The position numbers and the translations under genes were made by a program. This document shows, piece after piece, positions 5,993-6,465 of a DNA stretch of 6,465 bases (the stretch's first letter is position 1; each line of letters starts with the position of its first letter). The notes under the pieces were generated by a model, which saw only the letters and a program-made list of their open reading frames with translations, did not search any database and was not told where the DNA came from. Source of the stretch: Longimicrobium sp. Lineage in GTDB: Bacteria; Gemmatimonadota; Gemmatimonadetes; Longimicrobiales; Longimicrobiaceae. The stretch lies in assembly GCA_030446945.1 (NCBI GenBank), contig JAUJMI010000222.1, forward strand, positions 1-6,465. The letters run 5' to 3'.

Positions 5993-6273
5993 GCGGTGGA
6001 GCCGCCCCATTTCCGTGCAAAAGCCGCGGCAAACTCCCCCGCTTGCTCGGGGGTGATCATCGGCTCGCCCGTTTGCACAGGGGGCGTGGTGGAGACGAGC
6101 CGGCCTCCCGCTCCCAGGCGCTGCGCCGCATGGCCGGTTACGTAAGCCCGAATCTCCGGAGCTGGTGCGAACGGGGTGGTCGGGTTCAGTGATGGCTGAT
6201 CACAGGCGGCCAGCACTGAGATGCCTATCCAGCATAGCGCCCCGCGACAGGTGCCGAACGTAGGTAACGGCAT
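5959..6273 (-). CDS. Small lipoprotein of unknown function, 104 aa (intact paralogue of the 1429-1610 pseudogene)
   Basis: ATG 6273 has AGGG about 7 nt upstream. The signal peptide is MPLPTFGTCRGALCWIGISV, with LAAC giving the lipidated Cys at residue 24. The mature part is Pro/Thr-rich (SLNPTTPFAPAPEIRAYVTG), with RLVSTTPPVQTGEPMITPEQ and a short helix AGEFAAAFARKWG near the end. I recognise no family. An upstream start at 6327 would add residues before the signal peptide and is disfavoured, also because the decayed paralogue shares the 6273 start. The protein ends inside a strong inverted repeat, so it may be a shortened version of a longer lipoprotein. It is convergent with the DUF4142 gene. 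Confidence 0.65.
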   Translation of the reverse strand: MPLPTFGTCRGALCWIGISVLAACDQPSLNPTTPFAPAPEIRAYVTGHAAQRLGAGGRLVSTTPPVQTGEPMITPEQAGEFAAAFARKWGGSTARSLSPAVQEV

Positions 6274-6465
6274 TCTGACCCTGGAAGCACGGGAGGCGAA
6301 AAGATCCCTGCTATGAATGACGCACAACGCGTGCGGGGTTCACACCTCGCGAGGCGGTAATCCGCGAGTGGCAAACCTGCGCGGGCGGGGAGCGCCAGGA
6401 GCTGCGCGTCTCCTGGTCGCCACCCTCGTATCGCCGGTGGCAGGAGAGGTGCGCGCCGCCCCTAG
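6121..6465. repeat. Direct repeat, copy 2 (partner at 1459-1803)
   Basis: This copy has the same orientation and order as copy 1: the minus-strand lipoprotein 5' half, its leader, then a plus-strand helicase-nuclease fragment. The match reaches the last bases of the window, so the real right end is not seen. On the left, similarity becomes weak at 6121, where only the protein-level match RLVSTTPPVQTGE continues for a short way. Confidence 0.9.
6371..6465 (+). pseudogene. Second copy of the helicase-nuclease remnant, partial at the window edge
   Basis: GERQEL (6387-6404) followed, after a one-base shift, by ARLLVATLVSPVAGEVRAA corresponds to RERQEIARLLAATLESSLAR...VRGAAD in the copy at 1698. 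The missing base near 6404 breaks this frame, a lesion not found in copy 1. No helicase motifs precede it, and the domain would continue beyond 6465. The call depends on its alignment with copy 1, since on its own it is too short to recognise. Confidence 0.55.

Noticed and set aside
1..6465. tRNA, rRNA, riboswitch or CRISPR array
   Set aside because: I saw no cloverleaf with a GTTCGA-type loop, no conserved rRNA segment, no regular short repeats and no riboswitch core I could recognise by eye. A covariance-model search would be needed to exclude small RNAs.

Overview
The window is high-GC bacterial DNA with little spacing between genes. Three exported proteins begin with a lipobox ending in Cys, Shine-Dalgarno sites are mostly GGAG-like, and there is a long chemoreceptor gene. 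A Gram-negative-type, GC-rich organism fits. Gemmatimonadota (Longimicrobium-like) is my best guess, but this rests on general resemblance and not on a marker gene.

Left part (1-1138, all minus strand). A DUF4160 gene overlaps, by 79 bp, a second gene that leaves the window and probably encodes its usual DUF2442-type partner. A 347-bp stretch (323-669) has no convincing gene, only an inverted repeat just upstream of the DUF4160 start and a weak, apparently frameshifted plus-strand frame. A small exported or membrane protein gene follows at 670-1098.

Gene graveyard (1136-2231). Three broken genes lie side by side: a C-terminal fragment of a probable beta-propeller protein, a frameshifted lipoprotein gene, and the 5'-truncated, twice-frameshifted 3' end of an AddA/UvrD-type helicase-nuclease. 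The last still shows RecB-family nuclease motifs.

Central and right part (2254-5862). A large chemoreceptor (minus strand) has a multi-pass sensory membrane domain, a second extracytoplasmic region, HAMP and a signalling domain. Only 26 bp separate its start from that of a divergent cupredoxin lipoprotein gene, which is followed on the same strand by a DUF4142 lipoprotein gene with a perfect 20-bp palindrome just upstream.

Right edge (5945-6465). An intact lipoprotein gene (minus strand) and a helicase-nuclease fragment (plus strand) form a second copy of the arrangement seen at 1459-1803. The two copies are direct repeats about 4.66 kb apart, with independent lesions, and the second runs off the window. 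This repeat is the most unusual thing here. It looks like a duplicated junction between a lipoprotein gene and a decayed addA-like gene, flanking the chemoreceptor, cupredoxin and DUF4142 genes. I do not see a clearly new defence or metabolic system.
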